Part shown: one piece after another, positions 1-8,021 of the stretch
Position numbering within the stretch: the first letter of the stretch is position 1
How the letters are laid out: each line of letters starts with the position of its first letter
NCBI GenBank assembly: GCA_947627535.1
Contig: CANQWM010000009.1
Coordinates: forward strand, 1 to 64,000
Source of the DNA: an uncultured Acetatifactor sp.
GTDB lineage: Bacteria > Bacillota > Clostridia > Lachnospirales > Lachnospiraceae
Direction of reading: 5' to 3'
DNA: 64,000 bases
The notes under the pieces: generated by a model
What the model saw: the letters and a program-made list of their open reading frames with translations, nothing else
What the model was told of the DNA's origin: nothing
Databases searched by the model: none
Made by a program: the position numbers and the translations under genes

Positions 1-20
1 AGATTATCTGGTACTGGGAT

Positions 21-896
21 TTACTTATTTTGACGGGAAAAAGATGGTTTTGGGTTCTTATAAACTGCAGAATGACATCCAAGCAGCTTTAATACCGTTT
101 CAAAGTTTCTCCGGCTCGGCTTTTCTTCCAGCCACACATAATAGAAGACTGCCTGTAGAAACAATCCTTCCGCTTTCTCCCAGAATGGGTCAGAAGGGGT
201 TGCCCCTTTCGGTGTCGTATTACTGATAAGGTTGGTAATAAGCTTTACCACATCCGTCTCTTCACGGATATAGGAAAACGGATTGTAACAGTCTGACTTA
301 TCCATCTCAAGCAGATTGATAACCTTCACATTGTAGCCATTGTTCTTTAACATCTGACCACAGCTTCTTAGGATTTCTCCCTTCGGGTCGGTACAGATAA
401 AGGAACAGTTATGGGGCATCTGCATCAGGTTCGGCTTTACCTCATAGAATGTCTTTCCTGCACCGGAACCGCCACAGATAAGAATGTTACCATTTAACTT
501 AAGCCTTCTGAAATCCAGTGACATCTTCACATTCTGGCTTAAGATACGGTTAAAGTTTTCATCCTTATCCATCAGAATCTTGTTTACCTTCGCCGGTGAT
601 TCCAACTTGGCTGTACCAAATTCCCTGCCGGGCATATAAATCCTCTGACTGGTGTAATACATAACAACAGCCATAGCGTAGACAACTACAACTATGGCTA
701 TCATTTTCACTGTATTCTCATTGAAATAATTTGCAAACGGAGCTTCACATACAGCACTGAACCTGTCAAGAAATTCCATAAGCTCTATGCCTTTCTCCCA
801 AGCTCCCCCAATCAGATATCCCAGATACCCGGCAAAGACTGCACCAAGTAACAAAAATACCATGGAAGGTTTCTTCTTACTTGTCTGCATAGGCAC
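21..896 (-). CDS. VirD4/TraG-type coupling protein, C-terminally truncated
   Basis: The ATPase that hands the relaxase-DNA complex to the mating channel. Two N-terminal membrane segments (about residues 12-30 and 65-82) precede the Walker A motif GGSGAGKT near residue 145 and the downstream motif CTDPKGE. The family is usually about 600 residues; this ORF has 291, so the Walker B half is missing. After the conserved stretch ending in ETVLKLL (base 81) the last 19 residues look unrelated to the family. The start is GTG, overlapping the upstream stop by one base; an ATG lies two codons inside. The gene is probably non-functional, broken by a deletion or by an insertion to the left. It is last in a relaxosome gene cluster. 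Confidence 0.85.
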   Translation of the reverse strand: MPMQTSKKKPSMVFLLLGAVFAGYLGYLIGGAWEKGIELMEFLDRFSAVCEAPFANYFNENTVKMIAIVVVVYAMAVVMYYTSQRIYMPGREFGTAKLESPAKVNKILMDKDENFNRILSQNVKMSLDFRRLKLNGNILICGGSGAGKTFYEVKPNLMQMPHNCSFICTDPKGEILRSCGQMLKNNGYNVKVINLLEMDKSDCYNPFSYIREETDVVKLITNLISNTTPKGATPSDPFWEKAEGLFLQAVFYYVWLEEKPSRRNFETVLKLLGCHSAVYKNPKPSFSRQNK

Positions 897-2026
897 TACC
901 TCTTCTTAACGGTTGTGGTAGTTTTCTGCTGCACGGTCTTTGTCCTGGTTGTTTCCTTTGCCTTCGTCTTTTCGTACTTCTCACGCACGGAAGCCTCCAC
1001 CTTGTCATAATGGCTGTACAGTTCCTCACCACGCTTGGTTTCCACAACCCTGTTTTCCTCATCATAAATCTTATAATTCTTACCGCTGTCAATGAAGGTC
1101 AACATAGTCTTGCCATGATGAATGTCCATGATATTCTCCTTATTGATCCAGACATACCTTGCATTCTCTCCCCATGTTCCCGGGATTCTGGTATTAACCG
1201 CATGATCATTCTCCTGCACAATCAATGTCTTACTGATTGTGACATCCGAAAGGTTTGTATTCTTGGATGCCGATACTGCCATCATTCTCTCCGCAAGATT
1301 CTGATAGCCCTTAATCCGGTTCATAAACGCATCCCTGTCCATGATAACCTTATGCTCTCCGGCTTCATCCTTTGCCCCCAGAACACCAATCGTTTCCAAC
1401 TGCTTTAACACGGTTTCTGCCTGCGACTGGTTAATACTGAAATTCTCCTGTACTGCGTCCACACTGATACTCTGCTTCTCCATGGCAAACAGCCCGACCT
1501 TTTCAATCAGACCGTCCATGGTTGCACTGGCTCTCGCCCCTTCCGCAGTGTGGACTTTCTCGTTTCCCATTTTCTGACTCTTAAGGAAATCCATCAGCCT
1601 GCCAAGCTGTTTTTCATCCCCGTTTTTTAAGTAGTCATCAAATGTTGCAATACGACCAAAGCTGAGCTTCTGTATCATCATGTTCACTCGTGGCACTGCT
1701 TCCGTATGAAAGATAACTTCACTGAGACCATCCTTCTTATTCACATCCGGCAATACGGAATATAAAATACCGTACTTCTTTGCCATCTTCTCAACCTTCT
1801 TCATATCTTTGGTTTCAAATTGCAGTACCTGAAGGTCTCCGCCCTTCATCAGAAGTTTTCGCATGGATGTCTTACCAAGCGATTTCTCATAGTCAAGCAT
1901 TCCCTTCAAAAAGTCGATTGCCTTCTGCATGGCACCTAATCCTCCACTGCCCACCTTCATTGCAATCTCAATTCCGTCATAGGCTACACGGATAATCTGT
2001 ACCGCTTCCTGAATCTCTTCTGCCAT
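896..2026 (-). CDS. PcfB-like (DUF3801) relaxosome accessory protein
   Basis: A 376-residue protein resembling the PcfB/DUF3801 family, whose Enterococcus member helps dock the relaxase to the VirD4-type coupling protein. The N-terminal part (residues about 1-130) carries the recognisable domain, including the stretch FETKDMKKVEKMAKKYGI. The middle could be a winged-helix-like segment, and the C-terminus is Lys/Thr-rich. The ATG at 2026 has an AAGGAGGG ribosome site. The stop overlaps the coupling protein start, which implies translational coupling. Position directly before the coupling protein agrees with the assignment. Confidence 0.75.
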   Translation of the reverse strand: MAEEIQEAVQIIRVAYDGIEIAMKVGSGGLGAMQKAIDFLKGMLDYEKSLGKTSMRKLLMKGGDLQVLQFETKDMKKVEKMAKKYGILYSVLPDVNKKDGLSEVIFHTEAVPRVNMMIQKLSFGRIATFDDYLKNGDEKQLGRLMDFLKSQKMGNEKVHTAEGARASATMDGLIEKVGLFAMEKQSISVDAVQENFSINQSQAETVLKQLETIGVLGAKDEAGEHKVIMDRDAFMNRIKGYQNLAERMMAVSASKNTNLSDVTISKTLIVQENDHAVNTRIPGTWGENARYVWINKENIMDIHHGKTMLTFIDSGKNYKIYDEENRVVETKRGEELYSHYDKVEASVREKYEKTKAKETTRTKTVQQKTTTTVKKR

Positions 2027-2526
2027 ATACGTCCCTCCTTATAACACCGGTTCCCTGAGAGTGCATTTCGGAGCATACTGTTGTCATTCTGCTCTTCCTC
2101 TTTGGTCTCTTCGTCCTCTTCCTCCTGCCTGCTTCTGCTCTCATTGACCTTTTCCTTGATTTCATCTGCATCTGCCCTTCTGACCTGTTCCTCAGTTACA
2201 TCCACTCCATAAGCAGTAAGCACTTCCGCAAGACGGTTGATTGCCTTTTCCTCTTCAATCCGGTACATCTCAATGGATACCAGCAGATTCTCAATCTGAC
2301 TTACCCATACAGGCTTCATGTCAATCATACTCATATACTGTTCCATTACCTTTTCGGATTCCTGCTCATTCTCACAGGTAGCCAGTTCATCAATCAGCTG
2401 ATTGGTTAAGGTCTTGTCTCCGCTTCGGAATGCAAACTGAACAACAAATTCCTTTTCTTTGTCAGAAAAGCCATGCTTTGTTTTACACAGACTTGTTACT
2501 GTCTCATTAATAATCGTTAAACCCAT
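1984..2526 (-). CDS. Hypothetical ICE protein, acidic C-terminus
   Basis: 180 residues, no family recognised. The first 130 residues are mostly helical in character. A Glu/Asp/Arg-rich stretch follows (about residues 128-150). The last 14 codons overlap the start of the PcfB-like gene, an unusually long overlap of 43 bases. The ATG has a clean TTAGGAGG site 6-7 bases upstream. It lies between the coiled-coil protein and the PcfB-like protein, so a relaxosome or transfer role is possible, but this is position only. Confidence 0.7.
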   Translation of the reverse strand: MGLTIINETVTSLCKTKHGFSDKEKEFVVQFAFRSGDKTLTNQLIDELATCENEQESEKVMEQYMSMIDMKPVWVSQIENLLVSIEMYRIEEEKAINRLAEVLTAYGVDVTEEQVRRADADEIKEKVNESRSRQEEEDEETKEEEQNDNSMLRNALSGNRCYKEGRIWQKRFRKRYRLSV

Positions 2527-2535
2527 CGCTTCCTC

Positions 2536-3702
2536 CTAATAGTCCATACTGTTCTCAAGAACCGCAATATCAATGATTTCTTTCATCTTCTCAGCCGAAA
2601 CATTGTTATTGATAAGTTCTACAAGCTGTGATTCTGTCAGTCCTTTTTCAATGGCACTTCTTATCTGCACAAGCTGTGCCGGAACCAGATCACCACTGGC
2701 TAACAGTTTCACAATATCCTGTCTGGACTTCTTCATAAATCCAAGCTTACCAAGCAGCCCGGTAAACGCACTCGTATTTGACTTTCTGACAGTTCTTTCA
2801 ACCTGCACATGCTGAATCACCCTGCCATTTGCATCTACCACAGGCAACTGGTAAAACACAGGAATCTGATAAGGTCTTTCTGCAACCGGCTTTTCATCAA
2901 ATACAGTCTGATTACCTAAAGGCTCCTTACTTTCCTCCGGTTTCTCCGGGGCTTCCTGCTTTACTGTCGCACCTGCTGCTTTCTCAAGCAGCTTATCTTC
3001 CAAGGTATCAATTCGGTTCTGCATCTTCTCCATCTCCTTCTCTTTTTCATCTATCTGCTCACGAAGTCTTGCTATCGTAGCATTCGCTCTGTTTAACTGG
3101 TCCTGCTGACCGCTTAACTCTGCTTCCGTATCCTCCAGCTTCTTTACAAGCCCTTTATGAACCTCCTCATCCTTCTTGGAATTCTCAAATACCTTGAGCT
3201 TTTTATTCAGTTCATCGTAACGCTCCTCCTGAAACTGGATTTTCGCAACCGCCTCCTCAATCTGCTTTACAAGACCTTTGACATAGTCTGGTGACACATC
3301 AGAATTTGCCTGAATCTGTTTTACCTTATCAAGCATCGTCTGAAACGATTTACGCATCGCCAGCGGATTTTCTCCTTTGGCAATTACGGTTTCGATATTC
3401 TCCATGGAGATACCCTTCTCCATAAATTCAATCGCCACCTGTATCTGATAACCGCTCATATCATATTTGGTAAGCAGTTCAATAAAGGCTTCATCTGCCC
3501 CTTTTCTAAGGCACTGGGACAAAAGCTTCATCTGAGGAAATTTAATCTCCCTCTTTAAGTAGAGCTTCGTCTGTTCCATTGTCAGACCATATTCAATATC
3601 CGCTTCCACAAGGTCGATTATCTCCTTGCTGTACTTTGCCGCACTTCGCAGATTATCAATATAGGTCTTATTCTTAATTGAATCTTCTAAACTTCGTTCC
3701 AT
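2536..3702 (-). CDS. Coiled-coil protein of the transfer module
   Basis: 388 residues from the ATG at 3702. This start is preferred over a TTG four codons upstream because GGAGG sits 4-5 bases before the ATG. Residues about 150-245 are heptad-rich (Lys, Glu, Leu, Gln) and predict a long coiled coil. A proline/glutamate linker follows, then a C-terminal helical part. The N-terminal 130 residues carry repeated short helical units (EFMEKGISMENIE and similar). No catalytic motif is seen. Genes of this type sit next to relaxases in Firmicutes ICEs; the function is unknown. Confidence 0.7.
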   Translation of the reverse strand: MERSLEDSIKNKTYIDNLRSAAKYSKEIIDLVEADIEYGLTMEQTKLYLKREIKFPQMKLLSQCLRKGADEAFIELLTKYDMSGYQIQVAIEFMEKGISMENIETVIAKGENPLAMRKSFQTMLDKVKQIQANSDVSPDYVKGLVKQIEEAVAKIQFQEERYDELNKKLKVFENSKKDEEVHKGLVKKLEDTEAELSGQQDQLNRANATIARLREQIDEKEKEMEKMQNRIDTLEDKLLEKAAGATVKQEAPEKPEESKEPLGNQTVFDEKPVAERPYQIPVFYQLPVVDANGRVIQHVQVERTVRKSNTSAFTGLLGKLGFMKKSRQDIVKLLASGDLVPAQLVQIRSAIEKGLTESQLVELINNNVSAEKMKEIIDIAVLENSMDY

Positions 3703-3712
3703 AAATACCTCC

Positions 3713-3740
3713 AAAAAAATACAGCCTATCGTAAAGGCTG
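3713..3740 (-). terminator. Hairpin plus U-tract at the end of the relaxase gene
   Basis: On the minus strand CAGCCT and AGGCTG pair around a 7-base loop and are followed by TA and seven T. The relaxase stop codon lies inside the hairpin. The GGAGG of the next gene begins directly after the T run, so there is no room for a promoter between them. Confidence 0.6.
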
Positions 3741-5171
3741 CTTAATACTCGTTCTCTCTTCGGTTTTTTCAGGGATTCTTTCCTTATCTTCGGAAAGGCT
3801 CGTATCATCGCTTACCATATCTCTCCAGATTGTCTTCGCCAGATTGAGCTCTTTTGCAGATGCCCGTTCCCTTGCAGTCACATAAGCAATCTGTTCCTTA
3901 TAGTACGCCCGAAGATTCTTAATCTCCTCATAGGAATATCCTTCATCCAAAAGCTGATTTGACAGCTCTGTCCACTGCGTGTGTTCTTCTGAAAAGAAGT
4001 TATCCCCATTCTGAAAACTCTTTTCCGCACCTTCTAACGAATCCATCTGCTCTGCAATATCAAACAGACCTTTGCACCTCTGCTTTGCCCGGTACACCCG
4101 GCTTTTGTCCGCAGAGGCTTCTTTTCTTTTATCCGTCAGATTCATCATTGCAGATGCAAGCTCCTCTACACTGTGTACATCATGCCGGACGAGAAAGAGA
4201 TACTGCTGCTGAAGCTTTTCCATCTTCTTTATATCATCCTTATACTTCCATACCTGTGAGTAAGGACGCTTCTTCAGTTTCCCAACCCGGTACAGTTTTG
4301 CATAGTAGCGTTTCTGCAATCCGGTCAGTCTTGCTCTCTTATACCTTCTGACATAACACTTCACAATCTCCGGCTTAAACTCCTTATTCGACCGGTAAAA
4401 AGATAAATCTTCCTCCGCAATCCTCTGTCGTATTCTCTCCTCGGTATAATCATCTCCCAAGGCTCTGCATCTTCTGTACCTGCCCATTCCCGGCGGCTTC
4501 ACAGCAAGATGTTTCCCCTGCTTGATTTCATATCCCTTATCCCGAAGCAGTTCCATAAACTCCTCAAAGGAGCCAGCCTGTAATATACAGGCATCCAGAT
4601 CCCTCGCAATCATCTTACCCCAGACAAATCTGCCATCCCGGTAATCATTGTGTTCCCTGTATCGGTCCCGCTCTTCATCCTTTGAACCTATATCAATGGT
4701 GGATAGTCCGTACTCTTCACACAAGCGGTTGGTTATGGGCTGAATATCCCGCTCCCAGTCACCTTTCTCATACCGGTACTTTCTGCCATCCACAAAGCTG
4801 ACACTATTGAATATAATGTGGGCATGAATATGATCCGTATTATCGTGAACACAATAAACTGCTTCATACTGCCTGCCCAGATATTCCTTCACAAACCTCT
4901 GTGTTATCTCATAGGCGGTATCAGGACTGACCTCACCTTCCTTAAAGGAAATGATAAGATGATAGCCCTGACGCTTATCCACCTTGCCAAACGCTTTCTT
5001 GGTATCCATCATCTGTCTGAAGGCTGTATCCGGCTGACAGTTCATTCCGCCAATCAGCCTGCCGTTCTGCGTCTTCTCCGGATTCATTACATAGTCCAAA
5101 GACTGTTTTAAGTGCTTGCCGTGAAAATGGTTGCCGCAGTCCTTCATATAAAGAATCTTACTGATTGCCAA
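3726..5171 (-). CDS. Relaxase, MobA/VirD2 family (MOBP type)
   Basis: The nickase that cuts and covalently binds the transfer strand at oriT. The histidine metal-binding motif HDNTDHIHAHIIF lies at about residues 110-122, and the conserved HGKHLKQSLDYV near the N-terminus fits the family. The C-terminal half is basic and helical. I choose the TTG at 5171: it has AAGGTGG eight bases upstream and gives the family-typical beginning AISKIL. A longer in-frame start at 5201 adds residues unlike the family. 481 residues, overlapping mobC by 14 bases, so the two are probably coupled. Confidence 0.88.
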   Translation of the reverse strand: MAISKILYMKDCGNHFHGKHLKQSLDYVMNPEKTQNGRLIGGMNCQPDTAFRQMMDTKKAFGKVDKRQGYHLIISFKEGEVSPDTAYEITQRFVKEYLGRQYEAVYCVHDNTDHIHAHIIFNSVSFVDGRKYRYEKGDWERDIQPITNRLCEEYGLSTIDIGSKDEERDRYREHNDYRDGRFVWGKMIARDLDACILQAGSFEEFMELLRDKGYEIKQGKHLAVKPPGMGRYRRCRALGDDYTEERIRQRIAEEDLSFYRSNKEFKPEIVKCYVRRYKRARLTGLQKRYYAKLYRVGKLKKRPYSQVWKYKDDIKKMEKLQQQYLFLVRHDVHSVEELASAMMNLTDKRKEASADKSRVYRAKQRCKGLFDIAEQMDSLEGAEKSFQNGDNFFSEEHTQWTELSNQLLDEGYSYEEIKNLRAYYKEQIAYVTARERASAKELNLAKTIWRDMVSDDTSLSEDKERIPEKTEERTSIKQPLR

Positions 5172-5490
5172 CGATATCCACCACCTTTGCCACAGCAACA
5201 TTCAGCTTACGCATATAGGCAATAAGCCTCTCCTTATCATCCTTGGAATAAAGCTCTGCATTGTGGTTGTGGGTAATCTGGTTGATATTGACACCTACCC
5301 GGTTTACCTCATTGATTAAATCACGAAGAAGCTGCCGGACCTCCGGATAGTCATTCGGTTTCTGGGAAATCATAAGCCGAAGATACTGCGACTCTGTCAT
5401 ACCCGCCTGCTTCGCTTTCTCCTCCAAGAGCTTTGCTTCCTCCGGTGTCATTCTAAGTAGCTTACTGATACTGTGCTGCCTCTTCTCCAT
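5158..5490 (-). CDS. mobC: MobC-family relaxosome protein
   Basis: 110 residues from the ATG at 5490, which has an AAGGTGA site. A ribbon-helix-helix-like N-terminus is followed by the MobC-like segment with NRVGVNINQITHNHN around residues 65-80. MobC proteins bind oriT and help the relaxase open the DNA. The overlap with the relaxase gene on its 3' side supports this. The upstream in-frame ATG at 5511 has no good ribosome site. Confidence 0.82.
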   Translation of the reverse strand: MEKRQHSISKLLRMTPEEAKLLEEKAKQAGMTESQYLRLMISQKPNDYPEVRQLLRDLINEVNRVGVNINQITHNHNAELYSKDDKERLIAYMRKLNVAVAKVVDIVGNQ

Positions 5491-5494
5491 CCAA

Positions 5495-6031
5495 TCACCT
5501 TGCCTTTCCACTAATGGCAGGCTGACGGATATCTGATACCAGCTGTTTCACAGAACTGTCTAATCCCTTTTGATTCAGATTCTGAATAAACTGATTAGCT
5601 AATTCCTCTGCCAGCTTCTCAATTCCGGCTCTGTACTTTGTCTGGTCGAATAGCTTATCCAGTACGGCTTCCTCCTGTTTCAGACTTTCATACTTGCTCT
5701 GCTTATTGGAAAAGTCCACCATATCCTTCGGATTCTGCCTCTCTGCATCCATATCAAGAATCAGCTCATAATTCCATTCACAAACTGTATCAATCAAATC
5801 ATCCACGGAAAAATCATCATCCCAGACTATCTCTCCGGGCACATCATCCAAATCTCCACGATACAGCCTTCCCTCTGCAAAACCCACCACATAGTCATGC
5901 CCTTCCATATAGCCAAGAAGCATCTCTGCCTCTTTATCCGTCATAACTATGGAAATCTCATTGTCCTTAATGAATGCCAGTAACTCTTCCGACTGTCGAA
6001 TCTCTGTTATGCTTACATCTCCTGTTCCCAT
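5495..6031 (-). CDS. Hypothetical protein upstream of mobC
   Basis: 178 residues from the ATG at 6031. A GTG four codons further upstream lies almost inside the AAGGAGG site and is unlikely to be used. The protein is acidic (many Asp/Glu between residues 20 and 100) and has no recognised domain. It ends four bases before the mobC start and begins just after the hairpin/iteron region, so it belongs to the mobilisation operon. Function unknown. Confidence 0.7.
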   Translation of the reverse strand: MGTGDVSITEIRQSEELLAFIKDNEISIVMTDKEAEMLLGYMEGHDYVVGFAEGRLYRGDLDDVPGEIVWDDDFSVDDLIDTVCEWNYELILDMDAERQNPKDMVDFSNKQSKYESLKQEEAVLDKLFDQTKYRAGIEKLAEELANQFIQNLNQKGLDSSVKQLVSDIRQPAISGKAR

Positions 6032-6122
6032 TGCTGTAACCACACCTCCTTATCTGTGTTTTAAGAAACTTTTCAGGAGCCTTTAGAGTCCAGAGCAAAG
6101 CCCTGTCCTCTGCCAGATACGC

Positions 6123-6174
6123 ATTTTGGATATCCATCCAAAATACATCTGGTTAGGGGTGCAAAGCCCCCTAA
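6123..6174. other. Two adjacent hairpins, candidate oriT or origin structure
   Basis: The perfect 9-bp inverted repeat ATTTTGGAT / ATCCAAAAT (6123-6131, 6136-6144) has a 4-base loop. Nine bases further on, TTAGGGG / CCCCTAA (6153-6159, 6168-6174) forms a second hairpin. They lie between the iteron array and the mobC-relaxase operon, where oriT often sits in MOBP elements. No nick site can be named from the sequence. Confidence 0.45.
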
Positions 6175-6192
6175 AACCCCTGATAATATATA

Positions 6193-6405
6193 GGTGCTCC
6201 ACTTTTTGGAGCCATTTTTGAAAAGGTACTCCACTTTTTGGAGCCACTTTCTGAAAGGTACTCCACTTTTTGACTCCCTTTTCAATACTAATATGGAAAC
6301 TTTATAAAACCTGAAAAGCAGGTGCTCCACTTTTTGGAGCCATTTCTTAAAAAGTACTCCACTTTTTGGAGCCACTTTCTGAAAGGTACTCCACTTTTTG
6401 ACTCC
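6193..6405. repeat. Iteron-like array: six 21-bp repeats at 32-bp spacing
   Basis: Copies start at 6193, 6225, 6257, 6321, 6353 and 6385. Their core is CTCCACTTTTTG, followed by GAGCC in copies 1, 2, 4 and 5 and by ACTCC in copies 3 and 6. Start-to-start spacing is exactly 32 bp, with one empty slot at 6289 that is AT-rich. Triplets 1-3 and 4-6 are near duplicates offset by 128 bp. Many copies contain the short dyad GCTCC...GGAGC. The last part of the Toprim gene reads through copies 5 and 6. Confidence 0.85.
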
Positions 6406-7348
6406 CTATTAAATCTGTCTTCGCAACTACCAACCATTCATTGTAATCCTTATATCCGGCAGGAGGAGGGCAATCTTCCACATCATATCCCAAACCATAA
6501 TACTTCTCCGTAAGCTGCAGGGCTGCCTTTCTCCCCGGCTCATCACCATCCAGACAAAACTTAATGGAAGTAATCTGAGGATGCTCCTTTAGGAAAGTAG
6601 TAAGAGGTGCATCTGCAAGCATTCCAAGAGCCAGCTTGTTGGTCTCATAATCCGAGAAAATATCCACATAACTCATCAGGTCTATCGCCCCTTCAAAAAC
6701 AACCAGTTCCGAACTATCATCGTTAGGAACATTAAAGCCATACTCCTTATCATTGCCTGCCACATCACACTTAAAAGGCTTTCCTTCCCTGTCGAACACA
6801 CCTCTCATACTTGCAAACTTCGTAACACCGTCTTTGTTATTACCCTTAAATACGATGTTGTGATAATGCCTGCTCTCATAAATAAGCCCCTGCGAAATAA
6901 AGTAGTCGATAACACTTTTACTAATGCCCCGCTCCTGATTCAGATACGAATAAAGAAAACAGTTATCCGGTGCCGGTATGGGCAGCTCAAACTTTTTGGG
7001 TTCCGGCTTTCTGCCAGGCTCCACCTGATACTTTAGAGGAGGTTTTCTATCCTTCTCTTCAATTCTCCGGTATCCCGCAAAATCCAGAAGCCACCATACA
7101 GCCTCCTTTACTTCCATTCCACAAAACACTCTCAGGAAATCTATCTGGGACCCGCCATTCTCACCCTTATCGTACTGCCTTGACCACCGAAACCAGTGGC
7201 TCTTATCATAAATCCGGATAGAGTCCATTTCCTTGAGTGTATGATAATGCCCCACTTTCTTTACCGTATAACCAAGATAAGAGGCAACAGCGGTCAAATC
7301 CACGCTTTTTGCAATGGCTAATTCTGCTTCCGTAAATCTATCCTCCAT
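6347..7348 (-). CDS. DUF3991/Toprim primase-like protein
   Basis: 333 residues. The N-terminal part (about 1-100) resembles the DUF3991/CHC2-like zinc or primase-associated domain; a Toprim domain follows with FEGAIDLMSY near residue 220 and CLDGDEPGRKA near residue 270, which match the glutamate and DxD metal motifs. Such proteins are thought to prime or process ICE DNA during replication after transfer. The last 15-20 residues are encoded by the iteron array, so the original C-terminus may have been replaced when repeats arose. Start ATG at 7348, two bases after the RadC-like gene. Confidence 0.82.
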   Translation of the reverse strand: MEDRFTEAELAIAKSVDLTAVASYLGYTVKKVGHYHTLKEMDSIRIYDKSHWFRWSRQYDKGENGGSQIDFLRVFCGMEVKEAVWWLLDFAGYRRIEEKDRKPPLKYQVEPGRKPEPKKFELPIPAPDNCFLYSYLNQERGISKSVIDYFISQGLIYESRHYHNIVFKGNNKDGVTKFASMRGVFDREGKPFKCDVAGNDKEYGFNVPNDDSSELVVFEGAIDLMSYVDIFSDYETNKLALGMLADAPLTTFLKEHPQITSIKFCLDGDEPGRKAALQLTEKYYGLGYDVEDCPPPAGYKDYNEWLVVAKTDLIGSQKVEYLSESGSKKWSTF

Positions 7349-7350
7349 CG

Positions 7351-7914
7351 CTACCTTCCTTTCTCCCGTTCTGCCACAAGACTGTTGGTAAAACTGAAAT
7401 TCCTGTAGTCACTTGTATAGGAAATCTTTGGATTATCCATAAGTCCTTTTTCCTTAAAGCTGAAAAATTCCTTATTATCGCCTCCTACTATCAGATGATC
7501 CACCAGCCGGATACCGACCATCTCACATACGGAATTCATACGGTCGGTTATCATCGTATCTTCTTTACTCGGAAACAGATTGCCGCTTGGATGCGAATGA
7601 ATGAGCATAATACTCGCTGCATTTGACAAAATGCTTGCCTTGAGTATTTCCCTCGGATGCACCAGTGCTTCATTTAGTGCACCAATACTTGCGAAGGTAA
7701 CATTAATCGGTTTCAGGTCTGATTGCAGATTGACGACACAGACAACCTCCCTGTCCATTTCACAGAGAAGCTCTCCGATAGTGGCTGCTGCTTCGTAGGG
7801 ATTCTGTAAAGGAAGCTCCGAATATAACGGAGCCTCCTTCACAAGCTTTACTCTAACCACATCAAGCTTAAAGGCTTCTTCTGCTTCCATCTGAGGTTTC
7901 TTTTCGATTCCCAT
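7351..7914 (-). CDS. RadC-like JAB/MPN domain protein
   Basis: A 187-residue protein with the JAMM metalloprotease-type motif HSHPSGNLFPSKED (about residues 105-120), as in RadC-like proteins carried by mobile elements. Despite the old name, a DNA repair role is not established for this family. The ATG at 7914 is preferred because AAGGAGG lies nine bases upstream; ATGs at 7923 and 7920 overlap or touch that site. The gene is tightly packed with its neighbours. Confidence 0.82.
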   Translation of the reverse strand: MGIEKKPQMEAEEAFKLDVVRVKLVKEAPLYSELPLQNPYEAAATIGELLCEMDREVVCVVNLQSDLKPINVTFASIGALNEALVHPREILKASILSNAASIMLIHSHPSGNLFPSKEDTMITDRMNSVCEMVGIRLVDHLIVGGDNKEFFSFKEKGLMDNPKISYTSDYRNFSFTNSLVAEREKGR

Positions 7915-8011
7915 TCGCATCATCCTCCTTTAGCTCAATCTGTAAAATAAAGTCCCCTTCCCAGGCATTCATAAGAGCAATCAGTTCCTGCACGGTCATC
8001 TCCTGCTCCAT
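7868..8011 (-). CDS. Small 47-residue ICE protein
   Basis: A short ORF starting at the ATG at 8011 with a strong AGGAGG site seven bases upstream. The stretch MTVQELIALMNAWEG is helical, followed by a charged tail. Its last 15 codons overlap the RadC-like gene in another frame. It begins 11 bases before the DUF5688 gene ends on the same strand. No family recognised; the ribosome site and packing are the evidence. Confidence 0.55.
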   Translation of the reverse strand: MEQEMTVQELIALMNAWEGDFILQIELKEDDANGNRKETSDGSRRSL

Positions 8012-8021
8012 AGTCTGCCTC

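Noticed and set aside
1..80. Group II intron or IS end at the left edge
   Set aside because: No intron domain V/VI pattern and no recognisable terminal repeat in the 80 bases available.
1010..1408. Plus-strand frame of 132 codons inside the PcfB-like gene
   Set aside because: Shadow of the real minus-strand gene; no ribosome site and no recognisable protein.
6193..6405. The repeat array as a CRISPR
   Set aside because: Only six copies with 11-base gaps that are themselves similar, one empty slot, and no cas genes; iterons fit better.
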